Part shown: piece after piece, positions 1-7,303 of the stretch | Position numbering within the stretch: the first letter of the stretch is position 1 | How the letters are laid out: each line of letters opens with the position of its first letter | Made by a program: the position numbers and the translations under genes | Notes under the pieces: generated by a model | What the model was told of the DNA's origin: nothing | Databases searched by the model: none | What the model saw: the letters and a program-made list of their open reading frames with translations, nothing else | NCBI GenBank assembly: GCA_016865855.1 | Contig: VGNX01000014.1 | Span: 1 to 36,879, forward strand | DNA from: Chloroflexota bacterium | GTDB lineage: Bacteria; Chloroflexota; Dehalococcoidia; GIF9; UBA5629 | Direction of reading: 5' to 3' | Length of the DNA: 36,879 nucleotides

Positions 1-240
1 GGTCGTCCGTTGCTGAGATATTGCGCTTGGACGTCGGTTATCCCGATGCTGCGATTCAATCCTGATTTCCGTGCCTGGGCGAAGCAGAGACGAGAACGGC
101 CGGTTCATGCTAATCCTCTTAGTGGAAGGGAAGTAGTTGGAGCAGCACTTAATAGGCTGCTGCGTTTGGCCTTTGCCCTCGTTAAGAATCAGACCTATTA
201 CCAGGCTTCAAAACCAGAAATAACGCTAGTAGCAGTATAA
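1..240 (+). CDS. IS110-family transposase, C-terminal part (runs off the left edge)
   Basis: The frame is open from base 1 (GRPLLRYCAW...) and ends with TAA at 238-240, so only the last 79 residues are in the window. The pattern G-R-x-L-L-R-Y, then N-P-x-F-R-A-W, then R-L-L-R-L-A-F-A-L-V-K matches the Transposase_20 (IS116/IS110/IS902) C-terminal domain. There a G-x-R-x-L-R helix is followed by a basic stretch and a K/R-LLR helix near the protein end. These enzymes carry an N-terminal RuvC-like DEDD domain, which would lie left of the window, and use a bridge RNA to choose target and donor. It cannot be told from here whether the gene is intact. The family call is by motif memory, not by a search. 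Confidence 0.72.
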   Translation, partial: GRPLLRYCAWTSVIPMLRFNPDFRAWAKQRRERPVHANPLSGREVVGAALNRLLRLAFALVKNQTYYQASKPEITLVAV

Positions 241-480
241 AATATCGGGAGGTGATTATAATTACATCAGGGTGGGCAGGGAGACGCCGTTTGAGTTTTT
301 GGGAGCTCATTTGAGCCAACCCGTGTACACAACATGGTGCCCCTGCCCTCCTGGCCAAACCCGTATGAGGTATGATGGGACTCCGCCAAGCGGACGATCC
401 CGTATTTAACCGCTAAGTTGGGAGCCAGGAAAAGAGAGGCTGGGGTCTGCCCACCGGTGTGAAGATAGAGCAGAAGGAAA
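241..480 (+). ncRNA. Structured non-coding region after the IS110 gene; candidate bridge RNA
   Basis: About 320 bases (241-562) hold no gene. Within them GGTGGGCAG (271-279) pairs perfectly with CTGCCCACC (447-455), closing a domain of about 185 bases. Inside are GCTC/GAGC (305-308 with 313-316, loop ATTT) and a strong hairpin TCCGC-CAA-GCGGA (382-394). That hairpin is extended by GGGA (377-380) with TCCC (398-401). In the IS1111 group of IS110 elements the bridge RNA is encoded in the non-coding end downstream of the transposase. The position therefore fits, but this is inference. It could instead be the 5' leader of the following operon. Confidence 0.35.
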
Positions 481-562
481 TTTGGCTGGAGCTATTGACC
501 TTGGGGAATATAGTATGTTGTAAAGAGTTTGATAATGGTTATAATCCCGAAAGGAGGGTATT

Positions 563-1675
563 ATGGCTACGGGAGCTAAGGGTTGCAAGGAGCTGTTCAG
601 TGAGGTTATAGAGACCGGGCTATGCGCCTTATGTGGTGCCTGCACGGGTACTTGTCCTTACCTGGTCTACTATAAAGGCAGGATAGCACTCTTGGACAAC
701 TGTGCCCTGCTAAAGGGACAATGTTATGAATACTGCCCGCGGACTTATATAGACATGGATGTGATTAGTCAACAGGTTTTTGGAGTACCATATAGCGAGG
801 AGGAACTGGGGACTGCAAAGGAAATGCTCATGGTGAGGTCAACAGATGCCAGTATGAGGGAGAAAGTGCAATATGGTGGGGCGGTGACCACGCTCCTATC
901 ATTGGCACTGGCAGAGGGGTTTATTGATGGTGCTGTCTTGACAAGGACTTCCGATGACAAGACCCCGAGCCCTTTTTTGGCGCAAAGTGCAGATGAAGTG
1001 CTTCAATGTACCGGCTCCAGCTATATGGCTTGTCCTGTGTTGGGAAGATATAATCAGATCCCCAAGGATAACGGCAATAAACTGGGACTAGTTGCCATGC
1101 CATGTCAGGTTCTAGCTGTGGCCAAGATGAAAAAAGACCCACCCGAGAATAGAGCCAGCATCGGCAATGTTAAATTGGTTATCGGATTATTCTGTACCTG
1201 GGCTTTGTCTCCTGACAGATTTTATCAATTCTTGAAAGAGAACCTGGACTTGTCCAAAGTAAAGAAATTTGACATTCCACCACCTCCAGCAAATAGGTTC
1301 GATGTTTACACTGCATCAGGCAGAACCTCGTTCCCGCTGGAACAGATCAGAAAATTCACTATGCCCACATGCACTTATTGCCTGGATATGACGTCAGAGT
1401 TTGCTGACATTTCGGTTGGCTCGGTCGAGGGCATTGAAGGTTGGAATACTGTCATCATTCGCACTGATATTGGTGCTGATCTTGTAGAGATGGCTAAAAA
1501 GAAAGGAAAACTTCAAATCGACAAATTACCTTCGGCAAACCTGACGCACCTGAAGGAAGCATCCCTGCTCAAGAAGAAGCGTGCCTTAAATGAGATCGTC
1601 AAAAAGAGTGGTGACAAAAATAACCTGCTTTATGTCGGATTATCGCCGAGGCTGGCCGATAAGCTGCTGGCTTAG
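563..1675 (+). CDS. FrhB/FdhB-like iron-sulfur flavoprotein (coenzyme F420 hydrogenase/dehydrogenase beta-subunit family)
   Basis: This 370-residue protein probably moves electrons between an iron-sulfur protein and a flavin-linked acceptor. The N-terminus has cysteines 21, 24, 27 and 31 in a ferredoxin-like C-x2-C-x2-C-x3-C-P arrangement. More cysteines follow at 47, 54 and 58 (GQCYEYCPR), as in FrhB/FpoF-type proteins. The middle has A-M-P-C-Q and the C-terminal domain has CTYCLD and the S-V-G-S segment typical of the family's FAD/F420 fold. Start: ATG at 563 behind AAGGAGGG (551-558). iorA begins 31 bases later, so the protein is likely the electron partner of the 2-oxo acid oxidoreductase encoded there. 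Whether the acceptor is F420 is unknown. Family members also use ferredoxin, NAD(P)H or other carriers. Confidence 0.8.
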   Translation: MATGAKGCKELFSEVIETGLCALCGACTGTCPYLVYYKGRIALLDNCALLKGQCYEYCPRTYIDMDVISQQVFGVPYSEEELGTAKEMLMVRSTDASMREKVQYGGAVTTLLSLALAEGFIDGAVLTRTSDDKTPSPFLAQSADEVLQCTGSSYMACPVLGRYNQIPKDNGNKLGLVAMPCQVLAVAKMKKDPPENRASIGNVKLVIGLFCTWALSPDRFYQFLKENLDLSKVKKFDIPPPPANRFDVYTASGRTSFPLEQIRKFTMPTCTYCLDMTSEFADISVGSVEGIEGWNTVIIRTDIGADLVEMAKKKGKLQIDKLPSANLTHLKEASLLKKKRALNEIVKKSGDKNNLLYVGLSPRLADKLLA

Positions 1676-1706
1676 AAGTGAGTAGAAAACTAAGGAGGTA
1701 AGCGCT

Positions 1707-3644
1707 ATGGCGAATATTGATATAGATGCACCTGGCACCAGTCAACTCCTTATTGGTAATGAAGCTATTGCCCGCGGGGCACTAGAGGCCGGAATAGGAT
1801 TTGCTGCTGCCTATCCAGGAACGCCATCGTCAGAGATTTTGGGTAGTCTGGCACAGGCAGCTAAGGAGATGGGTATCTACGCAGAATGGTCGGTAAATGA
1901 GAAGGTAGCTATGGAAGCTGCTGCTGGTGCTTCCTTTGCTGGCATCAGAGCCCTTGCTTCTATGAAGCAGAACGGTATAAACGTGGTTTCTGATTTCCTA
2001 GCGAACCTAGTTATGAGTGGTATAGGTAAAGGGGGACTAGTTTTGATAAGCTGCGATGACCCGTCGGCTATATCCAGCTCTAATGAACAGGATACACGGC
2101 CGATAGCCAAATGGCTGGATATTCCGCTGGTGGAGCCAGGTGACTTTCAAGAAGCCAAGGATATGACCAAATGGCTCTTTGACCTTGCTGAAGAATTAGG
2201 TACCCTCTGTATGTTGCGCAGTGTGACTCGCATTGCACATGCTAGAGGTAATGTAAAATTAGGTGAGTTACCTAAGAAACAACTGAAGGCTTATTTCGAC
2301 CAGATACACGATTTGAAAAGTGTAATGCCCACCACCTTTATGCCGATACCGAGTCCATTGCGGCATTTCTTCTTGCACATGAAGATGGATAAGGCACGGG
2401 AGAAGTTTGAAGGCTCAGCATTCAATCGGTATGTTGGGCCCAACAAGGCTGATTTGCTGATTATAACTTGTGGCAGCTGTTGGCTCTACTCTCAAGACGC
2501 AGTGAAGGCACTGAAATTAGAGGACAGGGTGGGTATTCTGAAATTGGGAACTTTGTGGCCACTACCAGAGAAATTCATCGGGGAGCATCTGGATAAATCG
2601 GAAAAACTCTTGTTTGTAGAGGAAATCGATCCTTTCCTTGAGCGGAGCGTTATGGAAATGGTTGCTAATCTACCACCATCGAGCCCGCGTCCTATCTTCT
2701 ATGGCAAGCGCTCAGGCCATGTAAATGCCTACGGAGAACTAAACCCAGATCTGGTAATTAAGGCGATATCCACCATATTAGGGCTAGCATACCAGCCTCG
2801 TGACATCGAGTACAGAAAAAAGGCTGAAGCTTTTGCTAAAAGCAATGTTCCTGAAAGGACCATGACTTTTTGTGCTGGCTGTCCCCATCGTGCTACATTC
2901 TGGGCAATCAAGAATGCGCTTAAGTTAGATGGTCGCGGCGGTGTTGTTACAGGTGACATAGGCTGTTACTCCATGGCATTGGGCCCTACCGGTTTCTTCC
3001 AGGTGAGGACAATGCATTGCATGGGTGCTGGAGCTGGTGTGGCTAACGGATTGGGGAAACTAGGGCAGTTTGGCTTTGACCAGCCAGTGCTTGCTGTGGT
3101 TGGCGATTCTACTTTCTATCATGCTACCATCCCGGCATTGATAAATGGAGTTTACAATCAGTCAGACTTCATCCTTGTCATCCTGGATAACAGCGCCACT
3201 GCTATGACAGGGTTTCAGCCTCATCCTGGTACTGGGATGACAGCTATGGGAGAGCCGACAAAAGTGGTAAGCATGGAAGCCTTATGTTGTTCTTTGGGTA
3301 CACATGTCGAGGTCTGCGACCCCTTTGACTTGAAGGGCACTATAGCGACATTGCTGGAGATGATGGCTGAAGGCGGTGGTGCCAAGGTAGCTATAATGAG
3401 ACGCCAGTGCGAGTTGGTGAGGGCTAAAAAAGAGAAGCCACCATATAGAGTACATGTGGACCCGGAGAAATGTATAGGGGAAGCTTGTGGCTGCGACAGG
3501 TTGTGTACCCGAGTCTTCCTCTGCCCAGGACTGATATGGGATAAGAAGGCCAATAGGTCTAAAATAGATGAGGTTACCTGTACCGGATGTGGTTTGTGTG
3601 TAGATGTATGTCCTCAGGGAGCTATCATAAAGGAGGCAGTATGA
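1707..3644 (+). CDS. iorA: Indolepyruvate:ferredoxin oxidoreductase, alpha subunit
   Basis: The enzyme oxidatively decarboxylates aryl (or branched) 2-oxo acids to acyl-CoA and reduces ferredoxin. The 645-residue length is normal for the family. The N-terminal pyrimidine-binding domain shows A-Y-P-G-T-P-S-S-E. The conserved CAGCPHRATFW motif follows in the middle. The thiamine diphosphate site is seen as G-D-I-G-C-Y-S and V-G-D-S-T-F-Y-H with L-D-N-S-A-T-A-M-T-G. The C-terminus carries two iron-sulfur motifs: an unusual first one with Cys589, 594, 596, 600 and 606, and a canonical C-x2-C-x2-C-x3-C-P at 625-635. Start ATG 1707 follows AAGGAGGT. The stop overlaps the iorB start by four bases (ATGA), indicating translational coupling. 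Confidence 0.93.
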   Translation: MANIDIDAPGTSQLLIGNEAIARGALEAGIGFAAAYPGTPSSEILGSLAQAAKEMGIYAEWSVNEKVAMEAAAGASFAGIRALASMKQNGINVVSDFLANLVMSGIGKGGLVLISCDDPSAISSSNEQDTRPIAKWLDIPLVEPGDFQEAKDMTKWLFDLAEELGTLCMLRSVTRIAHARGNVKLGELPKKQLKAYFDQIHDLKSVMPTTFMPIPSPLRHFFLHMKMDKAREKFEGSAFNRYVGPNKADLLIITCGSCWLYSQDAVKALKLEDRVGILKLGTLWPLPEKFIGEHLDKSEKLLFVEEIDPFLERSVMEMVANLPPSSPRPIFYGKRSGHVNAYGELNPDLVIKAISTILGLAYQPRDIEYRKKAEAFAKSNVPERTMTFCAGCPHRATFWAIKNALKLDGRGGVVTGDIGCYSMALGPTGFFQVRTMHCMGAGAGVANGLGKLGQFGFDQPVLAVVGDSTFYHATIPALINGVYNQSDFILVILDNSATAMTGFQPHPGTGMTAMGEPTKVVSMEALCCSLGTHVEVCDPFDLKGTIATLLEMMAEGGGAKVAIMRRQCELVRAKKEKPPYRVHVDPEKCIGEACGCDRLCTRVFLCPGLIWDKKANRSKIDEVTCTGCGLCVDVCPQGAIIKEAV

Positions 3645-4258
3645 CCAAAAAGCAGTTGGTGAAAGACCCGCTTAACCTGATTATTACAGGCGTTGGAGGA
3701 CAGGGCAATGTTATGATATCCCTGATCATCGGCAATGCCTTTGTCAGAGAAGGCTACTTCGTGACCTTGGGTGAGACCTATGGAGCATCTCAGCGTGGCG
3801 GGCCTGTTATGAGCCACATGAGAATCTCCAAAGAGACCCAATACAGCCCGTTCATCCCCGATGGCTGTGCTGATATTATCCTTGGTATGGAGCCTGTGGA
3901 AACATTGCGAATGCTAGGTCGGTACGGCAACCCGAATGTTATCACCATAATCAATCCTAGGCCGATATACTCCATAGATGTCATTGGTGGTCAAGCTGAA
4001 TACCCCGACCTGCACAAGCTAGTTGAGTCTGTGAAGGAGCTGTCAGCCAAAACATGGATCATCAATGCTACCGAGGAAGCACAGAAAATGGGAAGCCATA
4101 TGTTCGCCAATGCGATTCTCATCGGCGCTCTTGTAGGCTCTGGCGTCCTGCCACTGGATAAGAAGTCGGTGGAGCCTGTATTGCGGGAAGTCTTTTCTAA
4201 GGAAATCGAAGTCAACCTAGAGGCATTTAACAATGGTATCAAACTCGTGAAGCGATAA
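3641..4258 (+). CDS. iorB: Indolepyruvate:ferredoxin oxidoreductase, beta subunit
   Basis: A 205-residue partner of IorA, homologous to the gamma domain of pyruvate:ferredoxin oxidoreductases. It has the signature G-V-G-G-Q-G-N near the N-terminus, then S-Q-R-G-G-P-V and A-D-I-I-L-G-M-E-P-V-E-T, as in IorB. I choose ATG 3641 because AGGAGG (3631-3636) sits just upstream and the ATGA overlap with iorA is typical of this pair. The same frame stays open upstream to 3587, but that stretch is inside the iorA ferredoxin domain and has no ribosome binding site. Expected to form an alpha2beta2 cytoplasmic enzyme with IorA. Confidence 0.93.
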   Translation: MTKKQLVKDPLNLIITGVGGQGNVMISLIIGNAFVREGYFVTLGETYGASQRGGPVMSHMRISKETQYSPFIPDGCADIILGMEPVETLRMLGRYGNPNVITIINPRPIYSIDVIGGQAEYPDLHKLVESVKELSAKTWIINATEEAQKMGSHMFANAILIGALVGSGVLPLDKKSVEPVLREVFSKEIEVNLEAFNNGIKLVKR

Positions 4259-4322
4259 ACAGTAGCTGTTCTTGCAATCTAAACTTACAGGTTTGGAGAG
4301 AATTGAGGGTAGGAGGCTTAAT

Positions 4323-5498
4323 ATGGCCGAATGGATAGCAATAACTGATGCGCTCGGTCCCGAGAAAATCGTCCATGTCTATGACCCTGTTACCGGAATG
4401 AAAGGGGTAGTAGTTATTGATACCACATCTCTGGGTGGGGCAGCAGGTGGCACTCGCATGCTTCCTGATATAACCACGGAGGAGATATTCTGGCTTGCCA
4501 GAGCGATGACACATAAGTTTGCCATCCTCGATATCCCGATTGGTGGGTCTAAGGCAGGGATATGGGCAGACCCAGGCATGCGTGGAGCATCGCGGGAAGC
4601 TGTTTTGAAAGCCTTTGGAGGCGCTGTGAAGCCACTGATTGACTCAGGGGTGACTCTGGGTCCTGATATGGGCACTGATGCTACGGATGTGTTCACTATC
4701 TATGAAGGAGCTGGTATCCCTTCCCGGTATAGCGGCCTGGCACTACAGGAGAAAGATGGTGAACCTCTTGAAGACCATGCCACTGGTTATGGTGTGGTGG
4801 TAGCAGCTAGGGCAGCCTGTGAGGTCGCTGGTATAGAGCTTAAAGGAGCTGCGGTAGCCATTGAGGGTTTTGGTAAGGTAGGTGGTGGTGTGGCACGCTA
4901 TATGGAGGAAGCAGGCGCTAATGTGGTAGCAATATCAACCATTTATGGAACAGCATATAATCAGGAAGGGCTGGATGTGAAAAAACTCCTGGCGGCGCGT
5001 AAGAAATTTGGAGATAAGGCCGTGCAGGAGTATAAAGACGCTCAGCACATTGACCGCGGTGTTCTTTATTTCCTGCCAGTTGATATCCTTGTGCCCGGGG
5101 CGCGTCCTTATGTTATTGACAAAAGCAACGCCACTCGGGTTCAGGCTAAAATCATCTCCAGCATCGCCAATATACCTATCACTGATGAGGCAGAGGAGAT
5201 ACTCTTTCAACGGGGGACATATTCGGTGCCCGACTTTATTGCCAATGCTGGTGGTGTTGTCCTCGGGATAGTCGACGTCCTCCAGGGCACGGCTGACGAT
5301 GTCTTCAGGGCATTGAGGGAGCTATTAGGTCCCTTGACTCATGAGATACTTGCCGCTGCCCGGCAAGAAAAGATTAATCCTCGGAGTCTGGCGGTAAAGA
5401 GAACCACGGAAAAGGTATTAAAGGCACGAATGGGGAAAGAGGCAGTACCTAGCCTCGAAGATCTGCTTGAACTCGCCAAGCAGCGCCTCAAGATATAA
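4323..5498 (+). CDS. Glu/Leu/Phe/Val-type amino acid dehydrogenase
   Basis: NAD(P)-dependent oxidative deaminase, 391 residues. The N-terminal substrate domain has L-G-G-A-A-G-G-T-R-M, then T-H-K (Lys65) and I-G-G-S-K-A-G-I with the catalytic Lys77. G-P-D-M-G-T-D follows. The Rossmann domain begins at A-T-G-Y-G-V-V and contains I-E-G-F-G-K-V-G-G-G-V. The short N-terminus and the G-G-T-R-M motif look more like leucine/phenylalanine dehydrogenases than hexameric glutamate dehydrogenase. P-G-A-R-P replaces the usual P-A-A-x-x segment, so the substrate is open. ATG 4323 is preferred over an in-frame TTG at 4272 because AGGAGG lies at 4311-4316. Placed 64 bases after iorB, it would supply the 2-oxo acid that IorAB oxidises. 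Confidence 0.85.
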   Translation: MAEWIAITDALGPEKIVHVYDPVTGMKGVVVIDTTSLGGAAGGTRMLPDITTEEIFWLARAMTHKFAILDIPIGGSKAGIWADPGMRGASREAVLKAFGGAVKPLIDSGVTLGPDMGTDATDVFTIYEGAGIPSRYSGLALQEKDGEPLEDHATGYGVVVAARAACEVAGIELKGAAVAIEGFGKVGGGVARYMEEAGANVVAISTIYGTAYNQEGLDVKKLLAARKKFGDKAVQEYKDAQHIDRGVLYFLPVDILVPGARPYVIDKSNATRVQAKIISSIANIPITDEAEEILFQRGTYSVPDFIANAGGVVLGIVDVLQGTADDVFRALRELLGPLTHEILAAARQEKINPRSLAVKRTTEKVLKARMGKEAVPSLEDLLELAKQRLKI

Positions 5499-5633
5499 CT
5501 GCAACAATTCAAGCCCTTACAGCGGTAAATTATTTCGTACAACTTAGAGCCAAACTACCGGCCGCCTCAATTTAGTTAAGCACAGCCCTCAATTTTTGGT
5601 AACCCCCGACCTCATATTGGCTTATTCTACTTA

Positions 5634-5661
5634 TATCTTCAAAATTAATTATCTTCAAAAT
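5634..5661. repeat. 12-bp direct repeat upstream of the lexA promoter
   Basis: TATCTTCAAAAT occurs at 5634-5645 and again at 5650-5661 (16-bp period). It lies just upstream of the lexA -35 box, so it could be a binding site for another regulator. The rest of 5499-5630 shows nothing I recognise, including no clear terminator for the preceding gene. Confidence 0.5.
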
Positions 5662-5676
5662 CTTATCCCAGAGGGC

Positions 5677-5705
5677 TTGACAAATAGCTAAAAAGTGTGT
5701 ACACT
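5677..5705 (+). promoter_or_regulatory. lexA promoter
   Basis: TTGACA at 5677-5682, a 17-base spacer, then TACACT at 5700-5705: a near-consensus sigma-70-type promoter. It lies 55 bases before the lexA start and overlaps the first of three SOS-like boxes. Confidence 0.75.
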
Positions 5706-5741
5706 TGTTTGTAGAACATTGGTTTGTAAAACATGTGTTTG
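5698..5741 (+). promoter_or_regulatory. Three phased SOS (LexA) boxes
   Basis: Compared with the Gram-positive SOS consensus CGAACRNRYGTTYG, three 14-base sites are seen: TGTACACTTGTTTG (5698-5711), AGAACATTGGTTTG (5713-5726) and AAAACATGTGTTTG (5728-5741). They match at about 11, 11 and 12 of 14 positions. They are spaced exactly 15 bp apart. The first overlaps the -10 box and the others cover the transcription start. The layout predicts strong LexA autorepression. The half-site forms a tandem repeat GTTTGTARAACAT (5707-5734). Confidence 0.7.
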
Positions 5742-5759
5742 AAGACGTGAGGAAATCGG

Positions 5760-6386
5760 ATGAGAAAGCCGGGTGTAAGTGAAAAAAGGCAGCGGATATT
5801 GAAGTTTATCCGTGATTTTTTTGAAGACAGAGGTTATGCACCTACGGTTAGAGATATCCTGAAGGGGTGCAATATAAGCTCAACGGCAGTCGTTCAGCAT
5901 CATCTGAATATACTGGAAAGAGAAGGCCACATTCATCGGGATCCAGAAGTTTTCAGAAGCATCCAGCTCCTTGATAGAAAGAATACTGTTAGAGTGCCGC
6001 TCTTAGGCTACATTGCCGCAGGCGAACCAATCCCCGTGCCAGATTCAGAGACATGGAAAAGCGAGGCTGTAGAGACGTTAGAGCTAACTGAGGAGCTTAT
6101 TCAAGGAAAGGAAGTCTATGCCTTACGAGTGAAAGGACTTTCAATGATTGATGCCCTGATTGACGACGGCGACGTTGTTTTGATGGAGCCGGCGAACACT
6201 GCCGATGATGGAGACATGGTTGCTGTCTGGCTAAAAGACAAGCAGGAGGTAACTCTGAAGAGACTCTTTCGAGAGCAACAAATGATTCGCCTTCAACCGT
6301 CTAACTCTCAGATGGGGCCACTATATGTAAATCCCAAAAATATGGAAGTCCAGGGAAGGGTTATCGGAGTTATCAGAAAACTATGA
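5760..6386 (+). CDS. lexA: LexA repressor (SOS regulator, self-cleaving)
   Basis: Represses SOS genes; RecA filaments trigger its autocleavage. The 208-residue length is normal. Residues 1-70 form the winged helix-turn-helix DNA-binding domain (G-Y-A-P-T-V-R-D-I, then V-V-Q-H-H-L). The cleavage site is Ala87-Gly88 in G-Y-I-A-A-G-E-P. The catalytic Ser128 is in G-L-S-M and Lys167 in V-T-L-K-R, so the peptidase should be active. The ATG follows GAGGAAAT. The three SOS-like boxes directly upstream support autoregulation. The next two small genes are on the same strand with short gaps and may share the SOS promoter. Confidence 0.96.
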   Translation: MRKPGVSEKRQRILKFIRDFFEDRGYAPTVRDILKGCNISSTAVVQHHLNILEREGHIHRDPEVFRSIQLLDRKNTVRVPLLGYIAAGEPIPVPDSETWKSEAVETLELTEELIQGKEVYALRVKGLSMIDALIDDGDVVLMEPANTADDGDMVAVWLKDKQEVTLKRLFREQQMIRLQPSNSQMGPLYVNPKNMEVQGRVIGVIRKL

Positions 6387-6441
6387 GGTGAGAATAAGAG
6401 GCGATGGTTGCCTTTATTCAAATAAATCGCGGAGGTTAGAA

Positions 6442-6696
6442 ATGGCTAAACTGCTTGAAAAACCAGAAGAGTTAAGAGTAACCGCCAACATTGAAGGCAC
6501 ACCACTAACTATTACCAGAAATGGCAAGGCAGAGCGTGTGACCAGAATATATCAGCAGTGGCGGGTATCGGAGCAACTCTTCGAACAGGAGATTCTAAAG
6601 AGTTACTTCAGAATTCGGACAAGTAAAGGCGTTATTTACGATATTTATCGCGATACTGCGTCCAATTCCTGGTATTTGGGCCGAGTTTGCGATTAG
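6442..6696 (+). CDS. Small protein resembling DUF6504
   Basis: 84 residues, no signal peptide or membrane segment. It has the pattern R-V-T-R-I-Y-Q-Q-W-R-V, then Y-F-R-I-R-T and I-Y-D-I-Y-R-D-T...W-Y-L-G-R. This is how I remember DUF6504, a small family often next to error-prone polymerase or SOS genes in Actinobacteria and Chloroflexota. I choose ATG 6442 because GGAGG is at 6431-6435. The frame is open to 6388, but that stretch lacks a ribosome binding site. It lies 55 bases after lexA on the same strand, suggesting SOS co-regulation. Biochemical function is unknown. Confidence 0.65.
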   Translation: MAKLLEKPEELRVTANIEGTPLTITRNGKAERVTRIYQQWRVSEQLFEQEILKSYFRIRTSKGVIYDIYRDTASNSWYLGRVCD

Positions 6697-6777
6697 AGCT
6701 TGAATTTGCGAATAAAAACTTGCACTGTCGCTAAACCATAACTTGATGCCATTGATTAAAGGAAGGAGGCTTGTTCA

Positions 6778-7059
6778 ATGATGCCGGCAGTAAAAGACAC
6801 AGTCCAATGTTCGAGATGCGGATGCATTGCGCTACCTGATGCCACCAAGTGCCCCAAATGTGGTGCATTATATAATGGCAATGGGAAAAAGGAGACAGTT
6901 GATGATGCCATGAATTATCTCCCGCGTCCAATGATAGTAGAAGACACCAACATTAAAGTAGTGCGAGCCTACTATCAACTCACCTGCTATCGTCACGGCA
7001 AGATTCATGTCAAAGCCACAGTGATCGGTTCTCCTGTCAAGTGTCCCTTCTGCCAATAG
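6778..7059 (+). CDS. Small double zinc-ribbon protein, function unknown
   Basis: 93 residues. Cysteines at 11, 14, 25 and 28 (C-x2-C...C-x2-C) form one zinc ribbon of the rubredoxin/zinc-ribbon type. A second possible zinc site is Cys70, His73, Cys89 and Cys92 at the C-terminus. There is no catalytic domain. AAGGAGG lies about 10 bases before ATG 6778, and a second ATG follows at once, so either could start. It ends the lexA strand run, with an 81-base gap after the DUF6504-like gene. A DNA- or RNA-binding accessory role is possible but not shown. Confidence 0.7.
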   Translation: MMPAVKDTVQCSRCGCIALPDATKCPKCGALYNGNGKKETVDDAMNYLPRPMIVEDTNIKVVRAYYQLTCYRHGKIHVKATVIGSPVKCPFCQ

Positions 7060-7060
7060 G

Positions 7061-7088
7061 TGTGGGTGCAGGATATGAAAAACCCACA
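7061..7088 (+). terminator. Inverted repeat after the zinc-ribbon gene; weak terminator candidate
   Basis: TGTGGGT (7061-7067) pairs perfectly with ACCCACA (7082-7088) across a 14-base loop, starting right after the stop codon. No T-run follows, so it is not a classical intrinsic terminator. Confidence 0.3.
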
Positions 7089-7161
7089 AGGCACGCCCGA
7101 AGGTATTATGCTTTGCTAAGTTGGTTAATTTGCGGTATTACGCTAGGCAGGATATAAGAAA

Positions 7162-7234
7162 TCGGGGTGAGAGGATTTGAACCTCCGACCTCATGGTCCC
7201 AAACCATGCGCGCTAGCCGCTGCGCTACACCCCG
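7162..7234 (-). tRNA. tRNA-Pro (UGG)
   Basis: Read on the minus strand, the acceptor CGGGGTG pairs with CACCCCG and A is the discriminator. The D arm has GTAGCGCAGC. The anticodon stem CATGG/CCATG encloses the loop TTTGGGA, giving anticodon TGG. The T arm is present with GGTTCAAATCC. CCA is not encoded. The gene is 73 bases long and has its own promoter on the right. Confidence 0.97.
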
Positions 7235-7242
7235 CAACAAAA

Positions 7243-7272
7243 AGTATAGTTTAACTAGTTTGATATAGTCAA
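7243..7272 (-). promoter_or_regulatory. Promoter of tRNA-Pro
   Basis: On the minus strand, TTGACT (7272-7267), 18 bases, then TATACT (7248-7243), ending 8 bases before the tRNA. It lies in the short gap between the hoxU-like gene and the tRNA. Confidence 0.65.
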
Positions 7273-7303
7273 GGAATCACGCGCCTGCTTTTAACTGGTA
7301 TGG

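Noticed and set aside
495-536. Possible promoter for the frhB operon (TTGACC ... GATAAT)
   Set aside because: The spacing is about 30 bases; no alternative -10 box sits at 16-18 bases.
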